Shown here: positions 17,701 through 26,892 of the stretch, in pieces
Position numbering within the stretch: position 1 is the first letter of the stretch
Layout of the letters: every line of letters starts with the position of its first letter
Notes under the pieces: generated by a model
The model's database searches: none
Seen by the model: only the letters and a program-made list of their open reading frames with translations
Told to the model about the DNA's origin: nothing
Program-made: the position numbers and the translations under genes
NCBI RefSeq assembly: GCF_003044935.1
Contig: NZ_POXP01000002.1
Coordinates: forward strand, 1 to 64,000
Origin: Neisseria subflava
GTDB lineage: Bacteria; Pseudomonadota; Gammaproteobacteria; Burkholderiales; Neisseriaceae
DNA: 64,000 nucleotides
Direction: 5' to 3'

Positions 17701-18996
17701 TTAATCCAACTGCGCTACGGAAACCGGCAAAGAGCGGATGGTAGACAACATCGTGCTGGCATCTTTTTGCTGTTTGCGGAACGCGGCCATATTGGTCGGG
17801 GTCAATTTCGGCGTCGGCAGAGCGACGGTAGTCGGGTTGACCGGCTGGCCGTTGACGCGTGCTTCGTAGTGCAGGTGCGGACCGGTAGAACGGCCGGTTG
17901 TACCCACAAAACCAATCACTTCGCCGGCGCGGACTCTACCGTCGGCAGGGCTGAACGCGCTCATGTGGCCGTACAGGGTTTCCACACCGTTGGCATGGCG
18001 AATCATAACGGTATTGCCGTAACCACCTTTCCAACCTTTGAAAATCACTTCGCCGTCGGCAGCGGCCTTAATCGGCGTACCGGTCGGAGCGGCATAGTCG
18101 ATACCGGTGTGCATACGGACGGTATGCAAAACCGGGTGGACACGGTAGCCGAATGGGGAAGAAATGCGCGTGTATGCAACAGGCTCGGTATTAAAGCCTT
18201 CTTTTTGTTGCAGGGACTTACCGTTTTGGTCGTAGTAGCTGCCGCTTTCTTCGTCGCCTTTACCTTGACTGTAATAATAGGCTTGGTAGGTTTTACCGTC
18301 TTTAACCACTTCAGCCGCCAAAATATCGCCAACCGCCATTTGCTGGCCGCGGAAATACATGCTGTTGTACAAAAGGCGTACGGTATCGCCTTCTTTCAAA
18401 TCGCTCATATTGAACGAGTCGGCAAAGATTTCTTTGAGCTGGATATACACTTCGGAAGGTATTTCGGCACGGAGCATATCGCCGATGGCGGAAGTGCGGA
18501 TTTGTACGGAGCGCAGGGTTGGCATGGTTTTCATGTCAATTTCGGCATTAGAGATGCGCCATTTTCCTTTGACTTTTTCCAAAGCCACCAAGTTGCGTTC
18601 CAATTCTTCATCGGTAAAGAATTGAACATCGGTTACTTGGCCTGAAGAATCGATGCGGATGTTGACGGATTGGTTGGTCCGCAGGTTTTTCATATCGAGG
18701 TTGGCATTGTTTTTCGCCATGATTTGCTTGATGTCTTCTTGGTTGACACCCATGCGCGTCAAAACGTCTGCCAAAGAGTCGCCGGCTTGGACGGCTTCTT
18801 GCACCCAATAGCTGGATTGATAGGTATTGGTTTCCACATAAACGGCAGGCAACTCTTCGGAAATACGCTCGACTTTGAAATCGGTTTGTGCAGGTTGAGG
18901 GTCGGTAATGGCGTATGCAGTCATGATGCCTGAAGCCGGCAGCAGAAACGCTAAGAGGGTTGCTTTGAATCGAGTGGAATATTTGTTTTTAATCAC
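17701..18996 (-). CDS. M23 zinc endopeptidase of the cell wall (Mpg/MepM type)
   Basis: The 431-residue envelope protein has an N-terminal signal/anchor segment (about residues 10-30). A LysM/OapA-like middle region (VQAGDSLADVLTRMGV) follows. The C-terminal M23 domain has zinc ligands in HTGIDYAAPTGTPI and the HLHYEARVNGQPVNP motif. Such enzymes cut peptide cross-links in peptidoglycan. The gonococcal counterpart (NGO1686) is known to affect piliation and peroxide resistance. A promoter should lie in 18997-19100. Confidence 0.9.
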   Translation of the reverse strand: MIKNKYSTRFKATLLAFLLPASGIMTAYAITDPQPAQTDFKVERISEELPAVYVETNTYQSSYWVQEAVQAGDSLADVLTRMGVNQEDIKQIMAKNNANLDMKNLRTNQSVNIRIDSSGQVTDVQFFTDEELERNLVALEKVKGKWRISNAEIDMKTMPTLRSVQIRTSAIGDMLRAEIPSEVYIQLKEIFADSFNMSDLKEGDTVRLLYNSMYFRGQQMAVGDILAAEVVKDGKTYQAYYYSQGKGDEESGSYYDQNGKSLQQKEGFNTEPVAYTRISSPFGYRVHPVLHTVRMHTGIDYAAPTGTPIKAAADGEVIFKGWKGGYGNTVMIRHANGVETLYGHMSAFSPADGRVRAGEVIGFVGTTGRSTGPHLHYEARVNGQPVNPTTVALPTPKLTPTNMAAFRKQQKDASTMLSTIRSLPVSVAQLD

Positions 18997-19358
18997 GCGT
19001 TATCCTTAATGGGGCGGTCTGTTTTTGAGGTTTGCAGAATGCCGGCACATCCGGCCTGCCGCGACCGCCTGCTGGTTTAAACAGTTTTGGGGATAAAGGA
19101 CTTTGAGTCTTTTTTCCGATCTGAAAATCAGGTTTTCATTCGGAATGAATGAGGTCGTATTTGAGATTGACGTTATTATCAGGGCTATTGTGTTGATTTA
19201 CACCCTGTTTTTCTGAAATTTACGCCACGCATTTTAACATGACAGCCCGTTTTTTCCAAACCGGCCGTCTGAACGGCTCTTTTTCAGGGCGTGAGGGCAA
19301 GGTTCCGAAACGCATCATTTGTCGCGTAAAATAACGGTTTTCCTATCTATTTGCGCTT
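18997..19358. other. Divergent intergenic region, 362 bp
   Basis: It separates the M23 gene from the COG4255-like gene and must hold both promoters. It contains one single DUS (about 19263-19273) and a GC-rich part at 19040-19075 with partial inverted GCCGGC copies. No RNA gene or clear operator was recognised. Confidence 0.5.
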
Positions 19359-20339
19359 ATGAAGCTGACCCTCGCCCTCCCCTCGCTCAACCGCTTTGCC
19401 GACGAATCCGTCCCTGAGCTTGCCTTACCTGCTTTTAACCGTCTTTTGCGTTACGGCACATTACGCAAAGAAACACTCAGGCCGTCTGAATTTTACGGAC
19501 GCCATTTGTGGAGCGGCAGCCTCATTGCCCAAGTGCAACGTTTACGCCACACAAGCCAAAAACGCGCGGCCGCTTTTGCCTCTCCGGTTTGGCAACAGAT
19601 GGGCATGCACCATGTCAACATTATCAGCGGCGAGTTTATCGGCATCCAAAAAGAAGAGGCGCAACGGTTATGTGCGGATTTGTCGGCGTTTTATCAAGAT
19701 AAAGATTGGCAATTCGAGCCGCTTTGCGAAAGCATGTGGCTGCTCAGTATGCCGACAATAGAAGATTGGGGCGCGGAATGTGTTTTGGATGTGTGCGGGC
19801 AGCCGGAAATGGACGGTCAGGCGCACGGCCAAGATGCGGTGTCTTGGTTGGCCATGCAGACGGAAATCCAAATGTTTCTCCACACGCATCCGATTAACCA
19901 AGCGCATGAACAACAAGGATTGCCGGAAATCAACGGTTTGTGGCTGTGGAACGATGCAGACGGTACACAGTCTGCGGATATCGTCGCTTCAGACAGCGCA
20001 TGGGCGCGTTTTTCGGATGCGCCCAAACTCGATGCGCCGTATGATTTGAAGGCTTGGTTTGAGATGGTTCAAGAAACAGGCAACACGGTTTCAGACGGCC
20101 TTATCTTTTTGGACGACTTGGTTTCCACCTTACAGACAGGCGATGTTTGGGCATACAAAGATATTTTGGAAAGCTGGGAAACCCGTTGGTTTGCGCCTTT
20201 ATGGGACGCTCTCGCTTCAGGCCGTCTGAAAGCAGTGTGCATTGCCACAGACGGCGAAAACGGCGGCACGCTGGAAATTGGCCGCCGTTCAAAATGGGCG
20301 TTTTGGCGCAAAGCCAAAACGTTTAACGGATCGTGGTAA
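19359..20339 (+). CDS. Conserved protein of unknown function (phosphoglycerate-mutase-like annotation in relatives)
   Basis: The 326-residue protein has no signal peptide or membrane segment, so is likely cytosolic. It is rich in Trp and acidic residues, with segments such as LWLWNDADGTQSADIV. The C-terminal region ends in a basic RRSKWAFWRKAKT. Similar proteins are widespread in beta-proteobacteria without a known function. I cannot assign one. Two DUS copies lie inside the coding region (about 19479 and 20220). Confidence 0.75.
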   Translation: MKLTLALPSLNRFADESVPELALPAFNRLLRYGTLRKETLRPSEFYGRHLWSGSLIAQVQRLRHTSQKRAAAFASPVWQQMGMHHVNIISGEFIGIQKEEAQRLCADLSAFYQDKDWQFEPLCESMWLLSMPTIEDWGAECVLDVCGQPEMDGQAHGQDAVSWLAMQTEIQMFLHTHPINQAHEQQGLPEINGLWLWNDADGTQSADIVASDSAWARFSDAPKLDAPYDLKAWFEMVQETGNTVSDGLIFLDDLVSTLQTGDVWAYKDILESWETRWFAPLWDALASGRLKAVCIATDGENGGTLEIGRRSKWAFWRKAKTFNGSW

Positions 20340-20345
20340 GCGGTT

Positions 20346-21428
20346 TTAAGCCTCCAACGCCTCCAATTTGGCCGAAATTTTATCCCACACATCCTGCAAC
20401 GGAATCGCTTTTAACAAACGGGTCGGATCGTTGGTGTCGATACTGTCAGGATGCGGCAATTCGGCATAATCGCCGGCATAAATGACTTCCGCCTGTTCGG
20501 AATACGGACGCCATTTGTCCACCCATGACGCCCCAAACAAAGCGATTTGCGGTTTATCCAAAGCGGCGGCGATGTGCATCGGTGCGGAATCGACACCGAT
20601 AAACAGCTTCGCTCCCTCAATGGCCGCCGCCAATTCACGCAGGCTCAAGCATCCGGACAACACCCAAACTTTCCCGCCTTCCGGAATATTCAGACGGCCT
20701 ATAATTTCCTGAAGCATGTATTGCTCGACATTGTCGGGGGAAGCGGTCAATACGACATTCTGTCCGCTGTTGAGCAGAAGCTGTACGATGGCGGCGTTTT
20801 TTCCGTCTTCCCAACATTTGAAATGCCAACGCGCACCCGGGTGCATCAACACATAATCTTCGCCGTTCCAACCCTGCTCACGCAATTTCTGCCGCATGCT
20901 TTCCCTTGCATCTTGCGCCACCCAAAGGCGTACCTTCGCATCGGCCACATCTTCCGGCTGGATAAGCGGCGCAAGGATATTCAACTGGTTTTCAACGATA
21001 TGATGGCTGGGATCCAGCTCATGGTTGATAAAATCATGACAAAAACGCCACCAAAAACCGTCGCGCTTGATGCAGTCCAAACCCACGCTGCAACGGGCGC
21101 ACAGTTTGGCAATTACCGCTGCGCGCCATTGGTCGGACAGGTTGAAAGCCCAGTCATAATCGCGCGCCTTCAGCTTTGAAAAAAGATTTTTCTCACACGC
21201 CAACTGCTTGAATACGCCCAGCTTCTTCCAATTTCGATCAATGGTAAAAATCTGCGCAATCTGCGGATTATCGGCAATCAGCTGCTCCGTACCGGCGTAT
21301 ACCAGCATATCGATTTCGCAATCGGGGAAACGGGTTTTCAGCGCATCGACTACCGGCGTGCTCAAAAGCACATCGCCATGATGGCGCAATTTGATGATCA
21401 GAATACGTTTGGGTTGGGCTAAAGACAT
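20346..21428 (-). CDS. rfaQ: LPS heptosyltransferase III-like glycosyltransferase (GT9)
   Basis: The 360-residue protein shows the GT9 family layout: RILIIKLRHHGDVLLSTPV at the N-terminus, then a Rossmann-like C-terminal domain with LMHPGARWHFKCW and LFIGVDSAPMHIAAAL. These enzymes transfer heptose from ADP-heptose to the inner core of lipooligosaccharide at the cytoplasmic face. The RfaQ assignment rests on the KLRHHGDVLLSTPV form. It converges on the upstream gene with only 6 bp between stops. Confidence 0.85.
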   Translation of the reverse strand: MSLAQPKRILIIKLRHHGDVLLSTPVVDALKTRFPDCEIDMLVYAGTEQLIADNPQIAQIFTIDRNWKKLGVFKQLACEKNLFSKLKARDYDWAFNLSDQWRAAVIAKLCARCSVGLDCIKRDGFWWRFCHDFINHELDPSHHIVENQLNILAPLIQPEDVADAKVRLWVAQDARESMRQKLREQGWNGEDYVLMHPGARWHFKCWEDGKNAAIVQLLLNSGQNVVLTASPDNVEQYMLQEIIGRLNIPEGGKVWVLSGCLSLRELAAAIEGAKLFIGVDSAPMHIAAALDKPQIALFGASWVDKWRPYSEQAEVIYAGDYAELPHPDSIDTNDPTRLLKAIPLQDVWDKISAKLEALEA

Positions 21429-21623
21429 ACAAAACTTTCAGACGGCCTGTTGATTGGCTGCTATTGTAAAGCGGAAAACAGGTTTCATAAAATACAAAAC
21501 AGGCCGTCTGAAACCTATCCTGCTGATTCATCGCTATAAAATCCGCACAAGCCATTCAATTTATATTACAATCCGCACCCCGTGGTTCGAAAACCTCCCA
21601 CATTAAAAAACTAAGGAAACCTC

Positions 21624-22097
21624 ATGTCCCGCAACAACGAAGAGCTGCAAGGCATCTCCCTTTTGGGCAACCAGAAAACCCAATACCCGAGCGAATACGC
21701 GCCTGAAATTTTGGAAGCGTTCGACAACAAACATCCCGACAACGACTATTTCGTCAAATTCGTCTGCCCCGAGTTCACCAGCCTCTGCCCGATGACCGGC
21801 CAGCCCGACTTTGCCACCATCTACATCCGCTACATCCCCCATATCAAAATGGTGGAAAGCAAATCACTGAAACTCTATCTCTTCAGCTTCCGCAACCACG
21901 GCGACTTCCATGAAGACTGCGTCAACATCATCATGAAAGACCTCATCGCCCTGATGGATCCGAAATACATCGAAGTATTCGGCGAATTCACACCGCGCGG
22001 CGGCATCGCCATTCATCCGTTTGCCAACTACGGCAAAGCAGGTACAGAGTTTGAAGCTTTGGCGCGCAAACGCCTGTTTGAGCACGATGCACAATAA
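21624..22097 (+). CDS. queF: NADPH-dependent 7-cyano-7-deazaguanine reductase
   Basis: The 157-residue enzyme reduces preQ0 to preQ1 in queuosine synthesis. It shows the single-domain QueF form: the catalytic Cys in [13 protein letters not shown] and the family signature [21 protein letters not shown] good Shine-Dalgarno (AAGGAAAC) precedes the ATG. The next gene encodes a probable preQ0/preQ1 transporter. Confidence 0.97.
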   Translation: MSRNNEELQGISLLGNQKTQYPSEYAPEILEAFDNKHPDNDYFVKFVCPEFTSLCPMTGQPDFATIYIRYIPHIKMVESKSLKLYLFSFRNHGDFHEDCVNIIMKDLIALMDPKYIEVFGEFTPRGGIAIHPFANYGKAGTEFEALARKRLFEHDAQ

Positions 22098-22197
22098 TCC
22101 TATTCAGACGGTCTAACGCCCTTTTCATTGTAAGACTTTCTCTATTGCACAGTCTCGCAAGGCTTCATGCCGTCTGAAAAACTTCCGAAAGATTTCC

Positions 22198-22875
22198 ATG
22201 TACGAATTTACCGCCGCACAGCAGAAGAAAGCGCTCTTCTGGCTGGTGCTGTTCCATATTTTTATTATTGCCGCCAGCAACTATCTGGTGCAGTTCCCCT
22301 TTCAAATTTTCGGTATCTTTACCACTTGGGGCGCATTTTCCTTTCCCTTTATCTTCCTCGCTACCGACCTGACCGTGCGCATTTTTGGCGCGCCGTTGGC
22401 GAGACGGATTATTTTTTGGGTTATGCTCCCGGCCCTGCTGCTCTCTTACGTCTTCTCCGTCCTCTTTCATGACGGCAACTGGACAGGCTGGGCATCTTTA
22501 GCCGAATTTAACACCTTCGTCGGCCGTATCGCATTGGCCAGCTTTTCCGCCTATGCGCTCGGGCAAATCCTCGATATTTTCGTGTTCAACAGATTACGCC
22601 GTCTGAAATCATGGTGGATTGCCCCCACAGCTTCCACCGTTGTTGGCAACGCTTTGGACACGCTGGTATTTTTTGCCGTTGCCTTTTATGCGAGCAACGA
22701 TGAATTTATGGCGGCAAACTGGCAGGGCATCGCATTTGTCGATTATCTGTTCAAACTTGCCATCTGCACCCTCTTCTTCCTGCCTGCCTACGGCATAGTA
22801 TTGAGCATCTTGACCAAAAAACTGACTTCCTTAAACGTCTGTCAAGAAATGCCCGAATCGGTTTTAGCCGAATAA
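22198..22875 (+). CDS. Queuosine precursor transporter (YhhQ/COG1738)
   Basis: The 225-residue inner-membrane protein has about six hydrophobic helices. It carries the family features FLATDLTVRIFGAPLARR and the conserved SWWIAPTASTVVGNALDT segment. YhhQ proteins import 7-deazaguanine precursors. Its place after queF supports the role. A DUS ends at 22182, so it may have its own promoter. Confidence 0.88.
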   Translation: MYEFTAAQQKKALFWLVLFHIFIIAASNYLVQFPFQIFGIFTTWGAFSFPFIFLATDLTVRIFGAPLARRIIFWVMLPALLLSYVFSVLFHDGNWTGWASLAEFNTFVGRIALASFSAYALGQILDIFVFNRLRRLKSWWIAPTASTVVGNALDTLVFFAVAFYASNDEFMAANWQGIAFVDYLFKLAICTLFFLPAYGIVLSILTKKLTSLNVCQEMPESVLAE

Positions 22876-22891
22876 GCAGTAGATAAAAAAC

Positions 22892-22927
22892 AAGGCCGTC
22901 TGAAACTTTAATCGTTCAGACGGCCTT
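22892..22927. terminator. Inverted DUS pair between convergent yhhQ and ubiM
   Basis: AAGGCCGTCTGAA (22892-22904) and TTCAGACGGCCTT (22915-22927) form a 13-bp stem. Confidence 0.7.
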
Positions 22928-22942
22928 TTATGTTTTAAACAA

Positions 22943-24127
22943 TTAACCGGTCAATTGTTTGGTAATCAGTTTTTTCAGTGGCGGAAAGTTATTGCTTGCA
23001 CGCAATACCAAACCGCGCAGCAGTTTTGCCGGAGCAGTTTCATTGGTAAAGAGTTTCAGCAGCATATTGGTACCGTGGTAAATCGGATGGGCGTGGAGCA
23101 TATGCTTGGTGCTGTATTTTTCCAGCAGGCTCTTCGCACCAATATCCTGACCGCGTTGCTCGGCTTCAAGCACCAATTTAGCCAAAAGATCAGCACTTGC
23201 CAAACCCAAGTTGAAACCGTGCGCAGTAACCGGATGCATACCGACTGCGGCATCGCCGATCAACGCACTGCGTTTGCCGTAGAAACGTTGGGCAATCATA
23301 CCGACCAAAGGATAATTGTGAATGGTGCTGACCAATTCCATATCGCCCAAACGGCCTTTGAGTTGCTCTTTCACGCTGGCTGCCAATTCTTCCGGCGACA
23401 TGTTTTTAATTGTTTCGGCTTTATCGCTATCCACCGTAATCACTGTATTGGTCAAGTGTTCTTCCAAAGGCAGCAACGCAATGGTACGGCCGTAGTGGAA
23501 GCATTCATATGCGGTATGCAGGTTGGACAGAGTATGCTTCATGCGGCACACAAACATGGTGCGGCTGTAATCGTGCATATCGGAAGAAATGCCCAATTGG
23601 CGGCGCGTTTGCGAGAAGCGGCTATCGGCGGCCAACAACAGACGGCCGGTCAATACTTCGCCGCTTTCCAAAATGACTTGCGCCTCATCGTCAGAAGTTT
23701 TGACTTCTTTAACATTGGTGCCGGTCAGAATTTTGACGTTGTCCAATTTGGACACGACTTCATAAGCGGCTTTACGGATATTGTGATTGGAAATCAAATA
23801 GCCCAAGCAGTCCGCAGGCTCGCCGCGCGCCTGAGTAGGTTGCGGGAAGTGGAGCTGGTAATCGGAATGGCCATTCAACACTTTGGCATCGCGCAAAGGA
23901 TAAATTTCGTCTTTTGGAATCAAATCCCACATACCCAATCGCTGCATGATTTCACGCGACAAGTGCGTCAATGCGATTTCACGGCCGTCATACGGCGGAT
24001 TTTGCAACACTTCTAAAGGACTTCTTTCAATCAGGGTTATGTTCAAACCACTTCCGGCCAACTCTGCGGCAAAACTTAATCCGGCAGGGCCTGCGCCGAC
24101 GACGAGAATATCACTGTGTAAGCTCAT
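22943..24127 (-). CDS. ubiM: FAD-dependent ubiquinone hydroxylase, UbiM type
   Basis: The 394-residue flavoprotein belongs to the UbiH/UbiF/Coq6 family. It has the FAD GxGxxG motif in ILVVGAGPAGLSFAAEL and the second FAD motif ALIGDAAVGMHPVTAHGFNL. Neisseria is reported to use a single hydroxylase, UbiM, for three ring hydroxylations. The assignment to that subfamily rests on genus and family, not on a tree. No other ubi gene adjoins it. Residue 369-394 is a basic tail (KKLITKQLTG). Confidence 0.8.
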   Translation of the reverse strand: MSLHSDILVVGAGPAGLSFAAELAGSGLNITLIERSPLEVLQNPPYDGREIALTHLSREIMQRLGMWDLIPKDEIYPLRDAKVLNGHSDYQLHFPQPTQARGEPADCLGYLISNHNIRKAAYEVVSKLDNVKILTGTNVKEVKTSDDEAQVILESGEVLTGRLLLAADSRFSQTRRQLGISSDMHDYSRTMFVCRMKHTLSNLHTAYECFHYGRTIALLPLEEHLTNTVITVDSDKAETIKNMSPEELAASVKEQLKGRLGDMELVSTIHNYPLVGMIAQRFYGKRSALIGDAAVGMHPVTAHGFNLGLASADLLAKLVLEAEQRGQDIGAKSLLEKYSTKHMLHAHPIYHGTNMLLKLFTNETAPAKLLRGLVLRASNNFPPLKKLITKQLTG

Positions 24128-24355
24128 GGGAGGAATTCCTTGTATTCAACTGATACGGATTTTTTCAGACGGCCTTAAGTTTACTGTGTTTAGCTACATG
24201 AGGGTAAATCAAAGGCATTTGATAGATTATATAGAAAGAGTCGATAGAATAAAACAAAGGCCATCGATTGTAAGCACGTTTTTACTTTGGCCTTAATATA
24301 AATCAAGCTTCACGACATACGGATTTTATCAAACAGACAAAACAGTCTGACAAAC

Positions 24356-24386
24356 AAAAACCGCATTCCGAAAAGGAATGCGGTTT
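24356..24386 (-). terminator. Rho-independent terminator of rplU-rpmA
   Basis: CCGCATTCC (24361-24369) and GGAATGCGG (24375-24383) form a 9-bp stem with a GAAAA loop. On the minus strand it is followed by TTTTT (24360-24356). It contains no DUS. Confidence 0.85.
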
Positions 24387-24400
24387 CAATCGTAAAACGA

Positions 24401-24673
24401 TTATTCTTCAGAACCGGTGTAAGGACGGATGCTGACAGTTTTACGGTTCAGCGCGCCTTTGGTTTTGAATTCAACGTAACCGTCGACTTTAGCAAACAAA
24501 GTGTGGTCTTTGCCCATGCCTACGTTGTCACCTGCGTGGAATTTAGTACCACGTTGACGAACGATGATAGAGCCTGCCGGAATCAGCTCGTTGCCGTAGG
24601 CTTTAACGCCCAAGCGTTTGGCTTCTGAATCGCGACCGTTGCGGGTGCTACCGCCTGCTTTTTTACTTGCCAT
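24401..24673 (-). CDS. rpmA: 50S ribosomal protein L27
   Basis: The 90-residue protein starts [20 protein letters not shown], the standard L27 N-terminus that reaches the peptidyl-transferase centre. It is co-directional with rplU 28 bp upstream and shares a terminator at 24356-24386. Confidence 0.98.
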   Translation of the reverse strand: MASKKAGGSTRNGRDSEAKRLGVKAYGNELIPAGSIIVRQRGTKFHAGDNVGMGKDHTLFAKVDGYVEFKTKGALNRKTVSIRPYTGSEE

Positions 24674-24700
24674 TTGTAATACTCCTGAACTTACTTGAAA

Positions 24701-25009
24701 TTAGGCGATTGCCACGATTTCGATTTGGGTGAAATTTTGGCGATGGCCTTGGCGTTTTTGGTAGTGTTTGCGACGACGCATTTTGAAAATGCGTACTTTC
24801 TCGCCACGACCATGAGCAACGACTTTAGCTGTTACTTTTGCGCCTTCGATAAAAGGTGCGCCTACTTTTACAGATTCGCCGTCAGCAATCATCAAAACTT
24901 CAGTCAGTTCGATTTGGCTGTCGAGTTCGGCTGGTATCTGTTCTACTTTCAATTTTTCGCCAACGGAAACTTTGTATTGTTTACCGCCGGTTTTTACGAC
25001 CGCGTACAT
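24701..25009 (-). CDS. rplU: 50S ribosomal protein L21
   Basis: The start at 25009 ([20 protein letters not shown]) is the conserved L21 N-terminus and has GGAG upstream. It gives 102 residues, the usual length; the open frame continues upstream to 25093 but is not family sequence. It forms an operon with rpmA. Confidence 0.97.
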   Translation of the reverse strand: MYAVVKTGGKQYKVSVGEKLKVEQIPAELDSQIELTEVLMIADGESVKVGAPFIEGAKVTAKVVAHGRGEKVRIFKMRRRKHYQKRQGHRQNFTQIEIVAIA

Positions 25010-25152
25010 ACTCAACTCCATGAGAATTAGGTTAACATTCCGCACACCATGTGCGAAACGAGCTATTCTATTTCTATTTGCCTGTTTTGTCAAAATTTAT
25101 TTTATTTACAAGTGAAAATGCCGTCTGAAAGATATGTTGCATGCTTTTTAAC

Positions 25153-25161
25153 TGATATAAT
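25153..25161 (+). promoter_or_regulatory. Extended -10 promoter of ispB
   Basis: TGATATAAT at 25153-25161 is an extended -10 element (TGnTATAAT). It lies about 110 bp upstream of the ispB start. No good -35 box is needed for this type. Confidence 0.5.
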
Positions 25162-25272
25162 CACGCGCTGGATTGCTGATATCTTTATGCAACGTTATTA
25201 CCCCGACCGAATGTACGGGTTTAAACAGATTCATTGGAGCCACCGCTCCGTTTTATCAACAGAGAATGTTTT

Positions 25273-26247
25273 ATGCTCGAAAACCTGCCTTACTTCCAAC
25301 GCCACCTGCCCGATGACCTTGCCAAAGTTAATGCGGTCATCAACCAAGCTGTTCAATCCGATGTTGCGCTGATTTCGCAAATCGGCACATACATCATCAG
25401 CGCGGGCGGTAAGCGCCTGCGTCCGATTATTACCATTTTGGCAGGCAAAGCAGTCGGGCATGACGATGAAAAACTGTACTCGCTGGCAGCGATGGTGGAA
25501 TTCATCCACACCTCCACCCTCCTGCACGACGATGTCGTCGATGAAAGCGATTTGCGCCGCGGCCGTAAAACCGCAAACAACCTCTTCGGCAACGCGGCGG
25601 CTGTTTTGGTCGGCGACTTCCTCTATACACGCGCCTTCCAACTGATGGTCGGTTCGGGCAGCATGCGTATCTTGGAAGTGATGGCAGATGCGACCAACAT
25701 CATCGCCGAAGGCGAAGTCATGCAGCTGATGAACATCGGCAATACGGATATTACCGAAGAGCAATACGTCCAAGTTATCCAATACAAAACAGCAAAACTA
25801 TTTGAAGCGGCCGCACAAGTCGGCGCAATTTTGGGCAAGGCTTCCCCCGAACACGAGCAAGCCCTAAAAGACTACGGCATGTACGTCGGCACGGCTTTCC
25901 AAATCATTGACGATGTATTGGACTATTCTGGCGAAACCGAAGAAATTGGCAAAAACGTCGGCGACGATTTGGCAGAAGGCAAACCCACCCTGCCATTGAT
26001 TTACCTGATGCGAAACGGCTCCGAACAGGCCGCCAACGATGTGCGCCATGCTTTGGAAAATGCCGACCGCAACTATTTTGAAAAAATCCACGACTATGTC
26101 GTCAACTCCGACGCTTTGCCGTATTCGATTTCCGAGGCGAAAAAAGCCGTCGACAAAGCCATCGCTTCATTGAACGTGTTGCCTGACAGCGAAGTCAAAG
26201 AAGCCATGATCCAACTGGCAAAAGAATCTTTGGCCCGAGTATCTTAA
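25273..26247 (+). CDS. ispB: Octaprenyl diphosphate synthase
   Basis: The start at 25273 ([19 protein letters not shown]) gives 324 residues and fits the family. It makes the C40 side chain of ubiquinone. The two aspartate-rich motifs are [15 protein letters not shown] (about residue 82) and [10 protein letters not shown] (about 211). A DUF441 gene follows after 4 bp. Confidence 0.93.
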   Translation: MLENLPYFQRHLPDDLAKVNAVINQAVQSDVALISQIGTYIISAGGKRLRPIITILAGKAVGHDDEKLYSLAAMVEFIHTSTLLHDDVVDESDLRRGRKTANNLFGNAAAVLVGDFLYTRAFQLMVGSGSMRILEVMADATNIIAEGEVMQLMNIGNTDITEEQYVQVIQYKTAKLFEAAAQVGAILGKASPEHEQALKDYGMYVGTAFQIIDDVLDYSGETEEIGKNVGDDLAEGKPTLPLIYLMRNGSEQAANDVRHALENADRNYFEKIHDYVVNSDALPYSISEAKKAVDKAIASLNVLPDSEVKEAMIQLAKESLARVS

Positions 26248-26251
26248 TCCG

Positions 26252-26698
26252 ATGAATTTCAGCTTTGTCCCTTTGTTTCTGGTTACGCTGATTTTTTTGG
26301 GCGTCGTCAGCAACAACAACTCGATTACGATTTCGGCAGCGGTATTGCTGCTCATGCAGCAGACGGCCTTGTCGCAATATCTTCCCTTGGTGGAAAAACA
26401 CGGTTTGTATCTGGGCATCATCCTGCTGACCATCGGTGTATTGAGCCCGCTGGTTTCCGGTAAAATCCAGATTCCGCCGCTGTCCGAGTTTATCAATTTT
26501 AAAATGATTGCCGCCGTCCTTATCGGCATTTTGGTTGCCTGGCTTGCCGGACGCGGCGTTCCCTTGATGAGCGAACAGCCTGTTTTGGTAACCGGATTAT
26601 TAATCGGCACGGTCATCGGCGTTGCCTTTGTCGGCGGCATTCCGGTTGGCCCTTTGATTGCCGCCGGCTTATTGTCTTTTTTTGCCGGAAAGGTTTAA
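26252..26698 (+). CDS. DUF441 inner-membrane protein (YeaL family)
   Basis: The 148-residue protein is almost entirely hydrophobic, with four to five membrane segments. Family markers are [20 protein letters not shown] and [15 protein letters not shown]. Function is unknown. It starts 4 bp after ispB, so is likely translated from the same mRNA. Confidence 0.88.
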   Translation: MNFSFVPLFLVTLIFLGVVSNNNSITISAAVLLLMQQTALSQYLPLVEKHGLYLGIILLTIGVLSPLVSGKIQIPPLSEFINFKMIAAVLIGILVAWLAGRGVPLMSEQPVLVTGLLIGTVIGVAFVGGIPVGPLIAAGLLSFFAGKV

Positions 26699-26716
26699 AA
26701 TCCCCTCCTTTACCGC

Positions 26717-26791
26717 CTCGCCATAGTTCAACGGATAGAACGTATGCCTCCTAAGCGTAAAATACAGGTTCGATTCCTGTTGGCGAGGCCA
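26717..26791 (+). tRNA. tRNA-Arg (anticodon CCT)
   Basis: The acceptor stem CTCGCCA/TGGCGAG, D-stem GTTC/GAAC, anticodon loop CTCCTAA and T-stem ACAGG/CCTGT all fold. The encoded 3' CCA is at 26789-26791. It reads AGG codons. Confidence 0.95.
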
Positions 26792-26802
26792 TAATTTCAA
26801 TA

Positions 26803-26832
26803 AAAGCCTTTCATATTCTGAAAGGCTTTTTT
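26803..26832 (+). terminator. Terminator of tRNA-Arg
   Basis: An 11-bp stem AAAGCCTTTCA/TGAAAGGCTTT (26803-26813, 26819-26829) is followed by a T run. Confidence 0.85.
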
Positions 26833-26892
26833 ATTATCAATAATAAAGGCCATCTGAAACTTTTCAGACGGCCTTCTCATTTTGCCAAACCG

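Noticed and set aside
20069-20392. Minus-strand frame of 107 residues over the gene at 19359-20339
   Set aside because: Antisense of a well-supported gene; no start signal or domain.
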